A stretch of 64,000 bases of DNA from Flavobacterium sp. 9 (GTDB taxonomy: Bacteria > Bacteroidota > Bacteroidia > Flavobacteriales > Flavobacteriaceae). This document shows positions 15,624 to 24,877 of the stretch, one piece after another; positions within the stretch are counted from its first letter, which is position 1; each line of letters begins with the position of its first letter. The notes below the pieces were generated by a model. That model saw only the letters and a program-made list of their open reading frames with translations, searched no databases and was not told where the DNA came from. The DNA lies in contig NZ_PEEU01000001.1 of NCBI RefSeq assembly GCF_002754195.1, positions 5,890,001 to 5,954,000 of the forward strand. The letters are read 5' to 3'. A program made the translations under genes and the position numbers.

Positions 15624-17999
15624 TTATTCAATGGCCTTTTTTGCTTTTTTTTGCTGCTGCTGTGTTTTAGCCTGCACTTCATTGCTTACCGGTGCAGGCA
15701 ATAATTTAAAATTTACCGATTCGATTCTTCCATTAAATGCAAAATTGTCTTTATATTGTGTAGAAGCAGGCTCCCCGGTATCTTCTCCAATATCAAATGT
15801 CTCTGTTGCGCTGTATCTTGCCGGGGGGACATGTGCAAAAACACCTTTTGCCACTTCTTTCCCGTTTATTAGTAATCTGGCTGTTCCGCCTTCTCCGTAC
15901 TTTTTACCTGTATGGGTGTATTCAAAAACAGCAGTAACTTTTCCTTTTGGCAGTTTGTCGCTTGATTTAATAACGTTTCTTTCTTTAGAGAAGAAATTAT
16001 TTTCATACATCAGGTAGCCGTCTTTTATAAAAAACGAATATCCGCCGCTTCCCCCAGCAGCCACTAGAACCCCTTGAGCTTTATCGGAATTAGAAATTTC
16101 AATATTTGCCGTTATGATATGTGATTTGGCTTTAATATTCGGGGCGGATCCTTCAGGAATTCGAACAGCCCCCGAGTAATAAGTAAAGTCAGTTTTGCCC
16201 TTTGTTACACTTGGCCTTTCAGGAACTACAGCTCTTTCGGCAAAACGGTCATCAAGGGGATAGACTTGGTTTTCTTTGGCCTGCAGATCAAAGAGCTTTT
16301 GCAGTTCTTTTAATTTTTCGGGATTTTGGGCTGCTAGATCATTAGCTTCTGAAAAATCGTTGTCAATATTATAAAGTTCCCATTTATCATTTTCAAAATC
16401 ACCTTTTTTTCCAACCAATACCCATGGCAAACCGTGTCTTGCAGTAGCGATCCATCCATCATTATAGATGGCTCTGTTTCCAAAGATTTCAAAATACTGG
16501 GTATGATGTGTTTCAGGAGATTTAGCGGCAGTAAATGTCGGTACGATGCTTGTTCCTACCAGTGGGACCTGCTTTATTCCCTGTACAGACTCCGGCATTT
16601 TAATTCCTGCGGCATCATAAATGGTAGGGGCAATATCAACAACATGATAAAACTGTGAACGAATCTCTGAATTTCCCTTGAACTTCTTGGGCCAGGAAAC
16701 AATCATTCCGTTTCTGGTTCCTCCCAGATGGCTGGCCACTTCTTTTGTCCATTGAAAAGGGGCATCTACTGCCCAGGCCCAGCACGCAGAAAAATTATTT
16801 TCATGTTCCGGCCCGCCCAATCCTTCATTAGCTTTAAGCATAGTGGGCATGTCGTCAGGAAAACCATTCTGAGTTGCCATATTATTAACGGTTCCCTTTA
16901 ATCCGCCTTCAGGAGAACAGCCGTTATCACCCAGAATCGCAATGATCATAGTATTATCTGCATTAGGGCTGTTTTCAACAGCATCCAGCAAACGGCCTAT
17001 ATTTTCATCCAGATGGGCCAGAAAACCGGCAAATGTTTCCATCTGACGGGCATATACTTTTTTATCATCTGCACTCAAAGATTCCCAAGCAGGCATTTCA
17101 GCAGGTCTTGCGGTAAGTTTTGTATTGGCAGGGATAATTCCTTTTTTAAGCTGATTGGCATAAACCTCTTCTCTGAATTTGTCCCAGCCCATATCGAATT
17201 TACCTTTAAAACGGTCGATATATTCCTTTGGAGCATGATGCGGTGAATGCATCGCTCCGGGGGCAAAATACATAAACCAGGGTTTGTCCGGAGCAATTGA
17301 ATTTTGATTTCCCAGCCACGAAATTGCTTCATTGGTCAGATCCGGAGTCAGTAAATAATTAGGATCGTGCGTGATTCCTTTCTCTATGGGCTGAATATTT
17401 TGATACAGTTGAGGATAGTACTGATTGGTTTCTCCCCCTATAAAACCATAAAATCTTTCAAACCCTTTCCCGGTTGGCCATCTGTCAAAAGGTCCTAGCG
17501 GGCTTGTTTCCCAATCCGGGGTATTGTGCCATTTCCCAAATGCGGCAGTATTATATCCGTTATCTTTTAAAATCTCGGGAATTGCGGCGTTTTCCTGACC
17601 CCAAAAGCTGTCATAGCCGGGGAATCCAGTCGAACCTTCGGTTATCCCTGCGTTGCCGCTTTGATGGTGATTTCGGCCTGTTAGCAATGCTGCCCTTGTG
17701 GGAGAACATAGTGCTGTGGTATGAAAACGATTGTATAACAATCCTTTTTTTGCCAATCGGTCTATGTTTGGGGTAGGAATCAGACCGCCAAATGGCTGCG
17801 TACCTCCAAAACCAAGATCATCAATAAGTATCAAAAGTACATTTGGGGCTCCGCTTGGAGCAGTTATGGGCTGGGGAAAATCAGGTTTTGATGTTTTATA
17901 TGTTGTTTCTATTTTTCCGTTAAATGGGGGAGTCGGTTTTGGCAGATTCTGAGAAAAAGAATAAGTCGACACTAAAAGAATTATTATAAATACTCTCAT
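15624..17999 (-). CDS. Secreted arylsulfatase (type I, Cys-type)
   Basis: A 791-aa sulfatase with signal peptide MRVFIIILLVSTYSFSQ. The metal-binding LLILIDDLGFGG (Asp60-61) is followed by the formylglycine motif CSPTR (Cys98) within LCSPTRAALLTGRNHH. Later metal and active-site segments are GKWHNTPDWE, APGAMHSPHHAPKEY and ILGDNGCSPEGG. The C-terminal 180 residues form an extra strand-rich domain (TANIEISNSDKAQGVLVAAG, FEYTHTGKKYGEGG), as in large arylsulfatases. A maturase would be needed to convert the Cys and is not in the window. It sits inside an operon of DUF1254 proteins. The substrate is unknown. Confidence 0.93.
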   Translation of the reverse strand: MRVFIIILLVSTYSFSQNLPKPTPPFNGKIETTYKTSKPDFPQPITAPSGAPNVLLILIDDLGFGGTQPFGGLIPTPNIDRLAKKGLLYNRFHTTALCSPTRAALLTGRNHHQSGNAGITEGSTGFPGYDSFWGQENAAIPEILKDNGYNTAAFGKWHNTPDWETSPLGPFDRWPTGKGFERFYGFIGGETNQYYPQLYQNIQPIEKGITHDPNYLLTPDLTNEAISWLGNQNSIAPDKPWFMYFAPGAMHSPHHAPKEYIDRFKGKFDMGWDKFREEVYANQLKKGIIPANTKLTARPAEMPAWESLSADDKKVYARQMETFAGFLAHLDENIGRLLDAVENSPNADNTMIIAILGDNGCSPEGGLKGTVNNMATQNGFPDDMPTMLKANEGLGGPEHENNFSACWAWAVDAPFQWTKEVASHLGGTRNGMIVSWPKKFKGNSEIRSQFYHVVDIAPTIYDAAGIKMPESVQGIKQVPLVGTSIVPTFTAAKSPETHHTQYFEIFGNRAIYNDGWIATARHGLPWVLVGKKGDFENDKWELYNIDNDFSEANDLAAQNPEKLKELQKLFDLQAKENQVYPLDDRFAERAVVPERPSVTKGKTDFTYYSGAVRIPEGSAPNIKAKSHIITANIEISNSDKAQGVLVAAGGSGGYSFFIKDGYLMYENNFFSKERNVIKSSDKLPKGKVTAVFEYTHTGKKYGEGGTARLLINGKEVAKGVFAHVPPARYSATETFDIGEDTGEPASTQYKDNFAFNGRIESVNFKLLPAPVSNEVQAKTQQQQKKAKKAIE

Positions 18000-18063
18000 T
18001 TTATTTTCATTTTATTTTATTACACTATATTTTCCATATATTCTACTGTGTTCCATTACGCTA

Positions 18064-19554
18064 TTACTTCGTTTTTACAACTGCAGGAGGCAGCCAGCTA
18101 TCTTTTACCACCCTGTCTTCCGGCCAATAACATCTTATATATAATGAGAATGTTTCTTTAGGTGATGGCAGCCAATTACTCAACTTATCATTTGATGGTT
18201 GTGTATTTTGTACATACAGTGTCAATGAGCCATCAGCATTATACTTTAAATCTTTATTCTTGGTTCCCAATGAAAATCGATTGATGGAGTTTGGTGAAAA
18301 GAAATGATACTGATTGTACAAAGTAAGTGACCAAAAACCTTTTACAGGTGGTATTTCACCTTTTGCAAAAGTTATAGTATACTTATTATTGCCCTGTAAT
18401 CTGGTGCCGGCAACATCTCTGTCCTGATAGAAATATTTGGTTTCATTAGGTTTGTTAACAAATATGTTAGCTTTGGCGCAAGCCGTTCTGGTCAAATAAT
18501 CCAATCCGAATTGCGCTCCGTTCCCTTGGGTTGTCCAATTGTCTTTTAATGGATACCCTACGTTAGAGAATTGAAATAAAGGATTTATTAATTTCTGATC
18601 TGCTTCCATAGCAGCTTGTTTTAGCAGGTCTTTAATCCTTGTATCTTTTGCAGCTGCAGCGAGAACAGATTCTATTTGTCCATAAATCGCCTCCTCTCCA
18701 GGCAATGGCGGAACTTCTTTTAAGATAACAGGCAATTCATCAAAAAATACTTCAGGTTTTACCCACTTTGTTTCTTCATTCCCAGCAGTTGGCGCAGATG
18801 GCAGTACAGGAATTTTTGTCCAGTCCTTTGTTTTTGTTTTTGCGTCAAACTGGTTCAAAGGATACATTAATATTTTTTGAAGTGTAGGCTGTATTGATTT
18901 TTTATCGGCAGGATCATCAGTTTGAAATACCCGGGGAATTACAACTCCCAAATCAGTATCACATTTAAAAACCTGTGTAATTCCTTCCGGTACTTTTCCA
19001 TTCCATTTAGGTCCGGTTAATAAATAAAATCCCGGTTTTGTTCCGTACATTTTCCCCAATTGCGCGTAGCCGTCCGTGCGCTGGTTACAGACCTGATACA
19101 CCCAAAAACGGTCTCCAAAATCCGGCACTTGAATTACCAAGGCATCTTTTGAAAAATCAGTTAAACCAAAACCATATACCACATCCTGATTAGGACACGT
19201 AACATCTTTTTCTCCGGGTTTAATATAATCCGTAAGCATACATAATTGATTTGGTGGACTCAGTGGTACAACTCCTCCTTTATACAATGGCTCAGGAAGC
19301 TTCTCAAAGGTTACTTTTCTATTATGAATATTCACCATAGGCCAGCCCCATAAATAGGCCAGAGTACCAATATGTTTCACATACTCATCAGTCATAATGG
19401 TATTTGCCATCGGACCTGCCGGGAGATTTTTTTTAATAGCAGAAGTATCTTTAATTGCTAAATTATCATTATCAGCTTCTCTGATTTTTTTCTCCTCTTT
19501 ACAGTTTATAAACAATAAACAAGTTGCAAATAACAGTATATATGACTTCTTCAT
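18064..19554 (-). CDS. DUF1254/DUF1214 lipoprotein
   Basis: A 496-aa protein with a lipoprotein signal (LLFATCLLFINC). The DUF1254 part includes LAYLWGWPMVNIHNRK, PNQDVVYGFGLTDFSKDALVIQVPDFGDRFWVYQV and GFYLLTGPKWNG. The DUF1214 part has VPPVKGFWSLTLYNQYHFF, RFSLGTKNKDLKYNADGSL and NWLPSPKETFSLYIRCYWPE. Family function is unknown. It is probably anchored at the envelope. The next gene upstream is 19 bp away, so this is one transcript with the barrel protein and sulfatase. Confidence 0.9.
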   Translation of the reverse strand: MKKSYILLFATCLLFINCKEEKKIREADNDNLAIKDTSAIKKNLPAGPMANTIMTDEYVKHIGTLAYLWGWPMVNIHNRKVTFEKLPEPLYKGGVVPLSPPNQLCMLTDYIKPGEKDVTCPNQDVVYGFGLTDFSKDALVIQVPDFGDRFWVYQVCNQRTDGYAQLGKMYGTKPGFYLLTGPKWNGKVPEGITQVFKCDTDLGVVIPRVFQTDDPADKKSIQPTLQKILMYPLNQFDAKTKTKDWTKIPVLPSAPTAGNEETKWVKPEVFFDELPVILKEVPPLPGEEAIYGQIESVLAAAAKDTRIKDLLKQAAMEADQKLINPLFQFSNVGYPLKDNWTTQGNGAQFGLDYLTRTACAKANIFVNKPNETKYFYQDRDVAGTRLQGNNKYTITFAKGEIPPVKGFWSLTLYNQYHFFSPNSINRFSLGTKNKDLKYNADGSLTLYVQNTQPSNDKLSNWLPSPKETFSLYIRCYWPEDRVVKDSWLPPAVVKTK

Positions 19555-19573
19555 TTTCGTTTTTAGTTAGTTA

Positions 19574-21064
19574 TTACTTCACCTCTTTAATATCATCCAT
19601 TTTCCAGCTCTTATCAAAATAAGCCGCTGTTGGTCCGTAGAAACGCATATAGGTAAACCAATGTTTTCCCGGTAAAGTCTGAACCCAGTTTTTCTCTTTT
19701 CCTGCCGGTGCTTTTGGTCCGAAGTATAAATCGACAGATTCGTCACTATTTTTTATTAAATCCTTACGGGAAGATAAATCGGCATTTTTCTGCGGATTAT
19801 CAATCAAACATCTCGTAGCCGAGTCATAAATCGTAATCGACCAGAAGTTTACTGCCGGAGGATTGGCAGGAATATTCAAAGTATAGTTTTTGCCTCCGTC
19901 CAGCCAGTTTCCTTCGCTGTCATAGTAAGAGCCCAGATACGCCTGACCCACGTTTGGTATTTTGGTAATCATAGCTTTTGAGTAGGTAACGGCTTCATAG
20001 AAATAAGAAGTTCTCTCGAAGAATTCATCGTAATAATCTGCATGTTGCGACGGATCTTTGATGATCATTACATAATCCCATTTTTTATCCGGCCAGTGTT
20101 TTACATCTGCAAAACGTTTGTTGAAGGAATTCGCCATTGCCATTTGCTGTCCTTTTGTGGCAGCGGCAATTAAAATTTTCTTCTGACGCTGGTCCGGAGC
20201 AAAAGGTTTTCCTTTTTCTATTCCCAGATTTCTAAGCCATGCCATAAAAAAACGATCACGTTCTTCAACAGGTTCGTTTTGCAGAATAGCATGAAGACGC
20301 TGCCAATAGGCAATTCCAGCTGGCTGAATTCCGTACCATTTTTTTCCTGCCGGCGGACTAACGACTTTTGTTGGTGTTGGGTTCGCTCTTTTATCGTACG
20401 GATAAATTTTTACTTGTTTTACTAAAGTTTCCGTTGCTTTTGGATCCGGATCTAAAGCCCTGAACCCGAAAAACATATTTACGGTTGTACATGGAACTAT
20501 AAAATATCCAGCCGGTTTAAAGTTTTTCATTGTTGGCGGAACTAAAATATATTTCCCGCCTTTTCCTTTATCAGGTCCCATTTCACCTATTACGGCCTGC
20601 TCGCGCTGCCAGAAATCTCCAAGTCCTCCTGCTGTGTGTCCGGCGGGCATTTCAATGACTGTTGGCCCATTTTTGGATAAATCAATAAAGGAAATAATAT
20701 ATGGTGTTGTGGCATTTGCAGTAAGGATTCCCAAACGATCATTATACGTATTGTAAAATATCAAATCGTTGCTTGTTGCATTAAAAGTTTTGTACTGCTG
20801 CTCTTGCCATTCAGCGAAAGCCACAATAGGCAATCCCCATAAATAACATTGTGTTGCCTGCTGAAAATCCATTTCGTCGAACAAAGCCGGAATAGATTCT
20901 TTTGAAGGCAGTTCACCATCCATTTTTATTTGTGTTCCAAATTCAGAAACTACAACCGATGTAGAGTCTAATGATGGTGGTTCATTTATTACGGTCTTTT
21001 TTTTACATCCGACAGCTAAAATTAAAAATGCAGCAACTAAAAAAATAAAGGATTTATTTTTCAT
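19574..21064 (-). CDS. DUF1254/DUF1214 lipoprotein
   Basis: A 496-aa protein with lipobox AVGC. The DUF1254 domain starts at CYLWGLPIVAFAEWQEQ and includes TANATTPYIISFIDLSKNGPTVIEMPAG, and the DUF1214 end has VNFWSITIYDSATRCLIDN and WVQTLPGKHWFTYMRFYGPTAAY. It is clearly a different subfamily from the flanking paralogues (TANATTPY replaces the PNxDxxY motif), so the four copies are old duplicates, not recent ones. Its start is 28 bp downstream of the 21093 gene's stop. Function is unknown. Confidence 0.9.
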   Translation of the reverse strand: MKNKSFIFLVAAFLILAVGCKKKTVINEPPSLDSTSVVVSEFGTQIKMDGELPSKESIPALFDEMDFQQATQCYLWGLPIVAFAEWQEQQYKTFNATSNDLIFYNTYNDRLGILTANATTPYIISFIDLSKNGPTVIEMPAGHTAGGLGDFWQREQAVIGEMGPDKGKGGKYILVPPTMKNFKPAGYFIVPCTTVNMFFGFRALDPDPKATETLVKQVKIYPYDKRANPTPTKVVSPPAGKKWYGIQPAGIAYWQRLHAILQNEPVEERDRFFMAWLRNLGIEKGKPFAPDQRQKKILIAAATKGQQMAMANSFNKRFADVKHWPDKKWDYVMIIKDPSQHADYYDEFFERTSYFYEAVTYSKAMITKIPNVGQAYLGSYYDSEGNWLDGGKNYTLNIPANPPAVNFWSITIYDSATRCLIDNPQKNADLSSRKDLIKNSDESVDLYFGPKAPAGKEKNWVQTLPGKHWFTYMRFYGPTAAYFDKSWKMDDIKEVK

Positions 21065-21092
21065 GGGATTTGTTTTTGGAAGTTATAAGTAA

Positions 21093-22439
21093 TTATTTCT
21101 TTTCTTCGATAGGAGCAGGAAACCATTGTCCGTCAAGAACTGGTTTCTTAGAGACATACATACGGAATGTTAAAGCAAAACCTTTTCCAGCTGGAGTTGG
21201 CAGCCAGTTACTTTCTATTGCTCCTTTAGGCAATGAAGAAGCCAGCCAAATGCTCAAAGAACCGTCAGGATTTTTCTTTAAACCCGAAACATTATTAAGA
21301 TTATATCTTTTTAATTTATTATCGACTACTCTGTAATCCGGAACGCTATATAAGGTCACAGACCAAAATGCATTGACTACAGCATCCGGAAGTGCCTCTT
21401 TAGGAAACTTGATTTCATAGACTTTATCACCGCTTAATAATTGTTTATTACTGTCTGTTAGTCCCACAAAATAAATTGCTTCTTCGACTCTGTTTGCCCA
21501 CAAACCTCCGTAATTGATAATGTCCCGGGCCAATATATCATCACCAAAATTTCCTGCCGCATACGATACTGACCATCCGCCTTTTTGTGTACCAAAACCT
21601 TTTGCTCCGGCTAAGAATGCCGGAATTGCTTTGGTTTTAACTACCTTTTCAATGTGAGCTTTTGCCTTATCATTTGTTTTAGCATATTCGCCAATTGCTT
21701 TTGCTTTTTCCTGATATTCTTTTGCTTTAGGCATTGCATCCGGATAAGAATTGAGTACTTCCTGAACTTTGTCAAATATTTCACCACCAATTGGTGCTTT
21801 CGGAGTAAATTCTGGAATGGTAATTGGTGCTGCAATTTTAATTCCATCCGGTACATTAAAAGTAAATTGTTCCTGAAGTTTTTTGGCAACAGCCGGAGTT
21901 CCTTTTAATTCTACACGAGCCAGCATTTTTACTTTTTCTGATGGCAATTCGATTTTTACTGCGCCGGTAGGAATCGTTGGATTTGAGCCTTTTAATACCA
22001 AAGCAAATTTTCCATAAGGTGTTTTAGGAAAATTACGTTCGTTGATATTTACGATTACTTCTCCCCAGCCGTCTAATAATTGCGCAGTATAATAACGACC
22101 CTCAATTTTAGGAACATTCAAAATAACAGTGTGGTCTTTATCTACTGCAATCCAGGCTTCAAGGTAAGCAACATCTAAATTTGGATTCACAAATTGTGCT
22201 GAACCCAGCGGATTGTATTTGATTTTATTATAACCTGCTTTCTCTACATTTATATCATGATTTTCCTGTTGGATTACGAGATATCTTGCATATAAATATT
22301 GGTAAGCATCTATAATGTCCTGATCTGTAGGAACTGCATTCGTTTCTGAAACAGCAGTTGTCGAATCTTTAGTTGCTGTTTCTTTTTTACAACTAATAAA
22401 TAGACCTATCGCAACTAGTATAAGAAGTGATTTTTTCAT
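21093..22439 (-). CDS. DUF1254/DUF1214 lipoprotein
   Basis: A 448-aa protein. I place the start at 22439 (MKKSLLILVAIGLFISC, a clean lipoprotein signal), not at the longer frame start 22511, which would run into the upstream gene. DUF1254 features are YQYLYARYLVIQQ, NPNLDVAYLEAWIAVDKDHTVILNVPKIEGRYYTAQL and YGKFALVLKG. DUF1214 features are VVNAFWSVTLYSVPDYRVVDN, RYNLNNVSGLKKNPDGSL and NWLPTPAGKGFALTFRMYVSKK. It is the second gene of the operon, 26 bp after the barrel gene. Function is unknown. Confidence 0.9.
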   Translation of the reverse strand: MKKSLLILVAIGLFISCKKETATKDSTTAVSETNAVPTDQDIIDAYQYLYARYLVIQQENHDINVEKAGYNKIKYNPLGSAQFVNPNLDVAYLEAWIAVDKDHTVILNVPKIEGRYYTAQLLDGWGEVIVNINERNFPKTPYGKFALVLKGSNPTIPTGAVKIELPSEKVKMLARVELKGTPAVAKKLQEQFTFNVPDGIKIAAPITIPEFTPKAPIGGEIFDKVQEVLNSYPDAMPKAKEYQEKAKAIGEYAKTNDKAKAHIEKVVKTKAIPAFLAGAKGFGTQKGGWSVSYAAGNFGDDILARDIINYGGLWANRVEEAIYFVGLTDSNKQLLSGDKVYEIKFPKEALPDAVVNAFWSVTLYSVPDYRVVDNKLKRYNLNNVSGLKKNPDGSLSIWLASSLPKGAIESNWLPTPAGKGFALTFRMYVSKKPVLDGQWFPAPIEEKK

Positions 22440-22465
22440 GGAAGTGATTTTAAAATTGAAATATT

Positions 22466-23293
22466 TTATGAACCAGGAAATACAAAAGCCAATACGGCTC
22501 TTAATCCCCAATCTGGTCTGCTTTCGCGTGGCCCGACAATTGGAATTAAGGGCATTATGGCAAACTGAACCACCTGATCTCCGAGTTTTGTTACTGCACC
22601 AATATTTGGGCTTATGGTAACCAGGGTCGATTTGCCTTCCCAGTTTTGAGTGATTTCTGAAGTTATCCCTAAACTTGCACCGCTTTTGTAACTGTGGGTA
22701 AGAAATATTTGCGTATAAAACTGATTAAAGTCAGTACGGTCCTGGTTTCCGGCAACCGACCAGATCTGATTGGCTATAAAACCAATGGATAATCCTTTTC
22801 CCTGATGCATAACCAAAACACTTGGGCCAACACCGAATTTCTCTGTTCCTAAAAACTTCTCTGTTGCGGTAGGCACCAAAAATGCAGGTCCCACTCCAAA
22901 AATAATCCCTTTGGTTTTAGGAGCGAAAAAAGCCGTTACCGTGGCATCGCTGAGGCCAAATTCGTGAGTGTTTTCCCCTGTAATGTCTCTTTGATCAACG
23001 ACAGGGAGGATGTAGCGGGTAATCAAATTAAGATTATCCGATAATTTAAAAGGGATCACCGGCTGGATATTAATAGTGTATTTGGATCCGTTGTAAGGAC
23101 CAATCCCATAGAGTAGATTATTTTGCAGCGGAACGCTTATTAAGCTGGCTACCGGATTGGCTAGTTTGTCTGCCAGTTCCTGAGCGCTTGCGCCGCTTTT
23201 TGCAGGCGTTTCCTGCCCGGATGCTTTTAAACTGACAACGAAAATTGTGATGCATAATAATCTCGATGCTAAAAGTAAATTTGAATATCTCAT
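22466..23293 (-). CDS. Outer-membrane beta-barrel transporter-like protein (neuromedin U-type family)
   Basis: A 275-aa protein with a signal peptide (LLCITIFVVSLKASGQ). The sequence alternates strands typical of a barrel (NLNLITRYILPVVDQRD, GIIFGVGPAFLVPTATE, QFYTQIFLTHSYKSGASLGITSEI). Its composition and the ADKLANPVASLISVPLQNN start match a barrel family often labelled neuromedin U or transporter in Bacteroidota and Proteobacteria. It is the first gene of the operon with three intact DUF1254 genes and a sulfatase, suggesting uptake or export of their substrate (inference). Confidence 0.7.
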   Translation of the reverse strand: MRYSNLLLASRLLCITIFVVSLKASGQETPAKSGASAQELADKLANPVASLISVPLQNNLLYGIGPYNGSKYTINIQPVIPFKLSDNLNLITRYILPVVDQRDITGENTHEFGLSDATVTAFFAPKTKGIIFGVGPAFLVPTATEKFLGTEKFGVGPSVLVMHQGKGLSIGFIANQIWSVAGNQDRTDFNQFYTQIFLTHSYKSGASLGITSEITQNWEGKSTLVTISPNIGAVTKLGDQVVQFAIMPLIPIVGPRESRPDWGLRAVLAFVFPGS

Positions 23294-23398
23294 AATGGCT
23301 TAAAATTTTATGTGTACTGTTGGATACGTTTTGTTATTAATAGAACTCAATGATCAGAGCATTGCTGCTAAATTTGCAGTAAAGAATTAATACACTCA

Positions 23399-23415
23399 TT
23401 AAGATTTATCTAAGT
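23399..23415. promoter_or_regulatory. Motif S1, candidate operator upstream of sulfatase operon 1
   Basis: TTAAGATTTATCTAAGT lies 106 nt upstream of the operon. The same pattern occurs at 23588 and at 41350, upstream of the second sulfatase cluster. It sits in a wider inverted repeat, TAAGATT...AATCTTA (23400-23425). Confidence 0.5.
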
Positions 23416-23526
23416 TTTAATCTTAAAACCATTCACAAAAATATTAAAGGGACGTATTGTAAGAAAATCTACAATCCTATTTTTGCAGACAGCAGAGCGA
23501 TACTTTTTTAACTATTGTCTTGTGAT

Positions 23527-23544
23527 TTACCTATTAATAGGTAA
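23527..23544. promoter_or_regulatory. Perfect 18-bp palindrome
   Basis: TTACCTATTAATAGGTAA is its own reverse complement. It lies between the two S motifs, 234 nt upstream of the barrel gene, and looks like a dimer-binding operator. Confidence 0.5.
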
Positions 23545-23587
23545 TAAGCTAAAGATAAATAATTTATAAATACGATTTGTGTTTTTT

Positions 23588-23605
23588 TTAAGATTTTACC
23601 TAAGT
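23588..23605. promoter_or_regulatory. Motif S2, candidate operator upstream of sulfatase operon 1
   Basis: TTAAGATTTTACCTAAGT is the second copy of the S motif. It overlaps an inverted repeat TTTTACCT (23594-23601) / AGGTAAAA (23617-23624). Confidence 0.5.
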
Positions 23606-23624
23606 TTTTTTGTCCCAGGTAAAA

Positions 23625-24240
23625 AAAATATCTGCTTACTGCATTTGTTATTATGTAAGAATAAAAAAAAGCGGTTCTCCCGCCGATCCAGTTCTGGTTT
23701 TATAAGTTTGCACCTTTGCTTGTGATAGAGATGAACTGTAGAATGGTGCCAGTAGGGCACGCTGGAGAGTGGATGAAACCTATGCCAAATTTTAAGGTAG
23801 TATGTCCTATTTTATTTGTTTTACGCATGATCCAAAGCACAAGTTTTGTTCATGATCCATAAGTTAATTTGCAGATTATAAGAATTCAAAAAAAAAGCGC
23901 CAATTGTCTTCAATTGGCACCTTTTGGCCTTGGTTACCTCGGTGCATAGCGGACAGGCATGATAACCGCTCTATAATCGTGACATCACAAATCCCAATTT
24001 AAGGCTGGTATGAATTGGAGAAAAAACGATTTCAGATGTTATACTAGACAGGCTTATACACCAATCTCATCAACTGGTTGTATATGCGGGGTTTTAAGGT
24101 CTTATTAAATATAATGGGACTTTTTTCTATAATTTATTTTAAATGATAAATAGAATAAGGCCGCCGGCTTACAATAGCCGGCTGATGTACGTGAGAAGTA
24201 ATAATAAAGGTATCAATTTATTTTATGGAATCTTCAATTG
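23625..24240. other. Intergenic stretch with only repeat-derived structure
   Basis: No credible gene. A hairpin related to the start of repeat B is at 23899-23918 and is listed separately. The remainder is AT-rich with no clear promoter or RNA gene. Confidence 0.5.
23898..23940 (+). repeat. Partial repeat B with complete hairpin
   Basis: GCCAATTG-tctt-CAATTGGC (23899-23918) preceded by a run of As and followed by CCTTTTGG resembles the first 30 bases of repeat B at 13891 and 50460, but here both hairpin arms are present. The rest of repeat B is not found. Confidence 0.6.
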
Positions 24241-24266
24241 GAATCCGGGAAATAATTTTATTTTTG
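24238..24266 (+). promoter_or_regulatory. Candidate promoter for the 24303 gene
   Basis: TATTTTTG (24259-24266) matches TAnnTTTG, and TTG at 24238-24240 lies 18 nt upstream, within the normal range. The paralogue at 13118 has TATATTTG followed by the same GATA. Confidence 0.5.
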
Positions 24267-24302
24267 ATACCAAAGAGCATCGTATTACTTATATAAATTG
24301 CA

Positions 24303-24551
24303 ATGGCAAAGGGGATGAAACTGAAGGTTAGAAAAGATCTGGACGGCAAACAGCAGTCCAATATTATTAAGTTAAAAGGCAGTTTAATCTCAAAGGGCTA
24401 CACGGAGATCATACACATTTTGGATCAGGACGCGGAGTTCCATATCAATTCTTTTGACATTGAGAATGGAACGGGCATTGAAGTGCGTGAATTCATAACA
24501 GCATTTATTGCCAGGGAGCAGCTCCAGGACAGTATATCTATTTTCAGTTGA
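24303..24551 (+). CDS. Hypothetical 82-aa protein, paralogue of 13118-13366
   Basis: It differs from the 13118 product at a few positions only (E to D, S to G, VA to IS, E to A and the last residues). Such close similarity over 250 bp, also at the DNA level, indicates a recent duplication. There is no signal peptide or recognised domain. Basic residues cluster at the start (MKLKVRKDLDGKQ), and the rest is acidic. Repeat A lies 130 bp downstream, as with the other copy. Confidence 0.7.
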   Translation: MAKGMKLKVRKDLDGKQQSNIIKLKGSLISKGYTEIIHILDQDAEFHINSFDIENGTGIEVREFITAFIAREQLQDSISIFS

Positions 24552-24682
24552 TTGTTGTCTGATTTAGTTTTAAGTAACCTTTAAAAAAAAGTACAAAAAA
24601 GGGTCCTTTTGAATAAATGGGGGCTTTTGATTTTGTATGTGGTATAAAAAAAGGAGTTAGGGATTATTAAATATTATTTTTA

Positions 24683-24800
24683 GGAGCTATTCCCGCTATT
24701 CGTTCCAATCTTTTGTGCCGAACACCGGCGCAAAAGGATTTCACTGCACACGAGCGAAGCGAACTGGCGAAGCAATCGGGGCTAGGGCTTCAGGAGCGCT
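24683..24800 (+). repeat. Repeat A, copy 2 (long form)
   Basis: Begins GGAGCTATTCCCGCTATTCG, with the palindrome TTTTGTGCCG-aacac-CGGCGCAAAA. The long form carries about 26 extra bases (CACGAGCGAAGCGAACTGG) before the common ATCGGGGCTAGGGCT end. Confidence 0.9.
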
Positions 24801-24877
24801 GTTTTGTAGTGTACCAATAACCGGCGCAGCTTGCCAGTGCACCAATAGAAAAAGTTATCAATAGAAATTTTGTTTTT

